From Pseudomonadota bacterium (GTDB taxonomy: Bacteria; Pseudomonadota; Alphaproteobacteria; Rhizobiales; Afifellaceae): a DNA stretch of 6,692 bases. The position numbers and the translations under genes were made by a program. The stretch lies in NCBI GenBank assembly GCA_023417735.1, contig JAEZEK010000159.1, positions 1 to 6,692 on the forward strand, in the 5' to 3' direction. This document shows, piece after piece, positions 6,069 to 6,692 of the stretch (its first letter is position 1; each line of letters opens with the position of its first letter). The notes below the pieces were generated by a model. The model was not told the origin of the DNA. It saw only the letters and a program-made list of their open reading frames with translations, and did no database searches.

Positions 6069-6692
6069 TCATCCTTCTCCCGCCACCCCGTCGATCACGT
6101 GCAGGAACGACCCCATGACCCGGCCGCGGCGGAGGCCCGCCGGGATGCGCGCCCCGCCGTCGATGCCGGCGACCTGGAAGAGCGCATCGGCCGCGCCTTC
6201 CGAAACGACGCTCGCATAGTGGAACTCGTGCGCGGAAAGCGGCCCCGGCCAGGGGAGCCCGCCGGGCGTTTCGGCGCGGCGGTAGCCGAGATGGAGCTTG
6301 CGAGCGGCGAAGCTCGTGACGAGCGGCAGCAGCCCGAGCATGGCGTGCGCCGCGCCGTCGGCGTCGATGAGCGCCTCGCCGAGGGCCATGTAGCCGCCGC
6401 ACTCGCCATAGACGAGCGCGCCCTGCGCCGCCACCGCGCGCATGCCGGCGCGGAACCGCCCGGCCGCCGAGAGTTGCCCGGCATGGAGCTCGGGATAGCC
6501 GCCCGGCAGGAGGATCGCGTCGCACTCCGCCGCCGGCGCCTCGTCGGCGAGCGGCGAGAAGGGCAGGATCTCGGCGCCCGCGGTGTGCCAGCTCGCGAGG
6601 AGGTGCGGATAGGCGAAGGCGAAGGCGAGGTCGGCGGCGACCGCTATGCGCTGCCCCGGCGGCGCGAGGCCCGCCGAAAGGCAGTGACCGCC
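6069..6692 (-). CDS. cobB: Cobyrinate (hydrogenobyrinate) a,c-diamide synthase, C-terminal part; partial at right edge
   Basis: The last 207 codons of a CobB/CbiA enzyme, open to the window edge; the frame was read by hand from the stop at 6071-6069. The enzyme uses glutamine and ATP to amidate the a and c side chains of the corrin ring in vitamin B12 synthesis. The visible part is the class I glutamine-amidotransferase domain: PPGQRIAVAADLAFAFAYPH at its start, DAILLPGGYPELHAGQL, then YGECGGYMALG with the nucleophilic cysteine (codon 6399-6401), ARKLHLGYR, the HEFHYASV segment and GSFLHVIDG near the end. The ECGGYM and KLHLGYR segments fit CobB/CbiA better than the related cobyric acid synthase CobQ. 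The ATP-binding N-terminal domain lies beyond the window. No other cob gene is visible; the downstream Trm112-like gene is probably unrelated. Confidence 0.93.
   Translation of the reverse strand, partial: GGHCLSAGLAPPGQRIAVAADLAFAFAYPHLLASWHTAGAEILPFSPLADEAPAAECDAILLPGGYPELHAGQLSAAGRFRAGMRAVAAQGALVYGECGGYMALGEALIDADGAAHAMLGLLPLVTSFAARKLHLGYRRAETPGGLPWPGPLSAHEFHYASVVSEGAADALFQVAGIDGGARIPAGLRRGRVMGSFLHVIDGVAGEG

Overview
This is a high-GC (estimated, not counted, at roughly 70%) bacterial chromosomal window. It most resembles an alphaproteobacterium, probably Hyphomicrobiales (Rhizobiales). That placement rests on protein resemblance, on the PII/Amt gene pair with sigma-54-type promoters, and on the tesB-glnK-amtB neighbourhood, which I recall from rhizobia. 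No database search was run. Everything recognised is core metabolism; I see no mobile element, CRISPR array, tRNA, rRNA or defence-type cluster.

Layout. (a) 3488-1, all minus strand: tesB (acyl-CoA thioesterase II) is followed by a regulatory gap, then glnK (PII protein), amtB copy A (complete ammonium transporter), a 542-nt gene-free gap, and amtB copy B (a second, different ammonium transporter that runs off the left edge). (b) 4358-4461 is a short divergent intergenic region between tesB and a plus-strand UbiH/Coq6-family FAD monooxygenase. (c) That monooxygenase converges, with only 6 nt between stop codons, on a small minus-strand Trm112/YcaR-family protein. (d) 6069-6692 holds the 3' part of cobB, the glutamine-amidotransferase end of cobyrinate a,c-diamide synthase, which runs off the right edge.

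How the genes work together. glnK and the two amt genes form a nitrogen-scavenging module. Amt proteins conduct ammonium, and GlnK plugs the Amt channel when nitrogen is sufficient. Both glnK and amtB copy B have, upstream on the correct strand, a TGGCAC-N5-TTG sequence with the GG-N10-G spacing of a sigma-54 promoter, so both are probably under NtrC/RpoN nitrogen control. tesB, the monooxygenase, the Trm112-like gene and cobB look like unrelated housekeeping neighbours.

The strongest anomaly is inside amtB copy B. A 168-bp (56-codon) segment covering two conserved transmembrane helices occurs twice in tandem, in frame, with about 84% DNA identity between copies by hand count. The sequence normally expected after the first copy is replaced by a return to the start of the repeat. 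This could be a real recombinant transporter, a decaying gene or an assembly chimera. I did not find a convincing new multi-gene system here.
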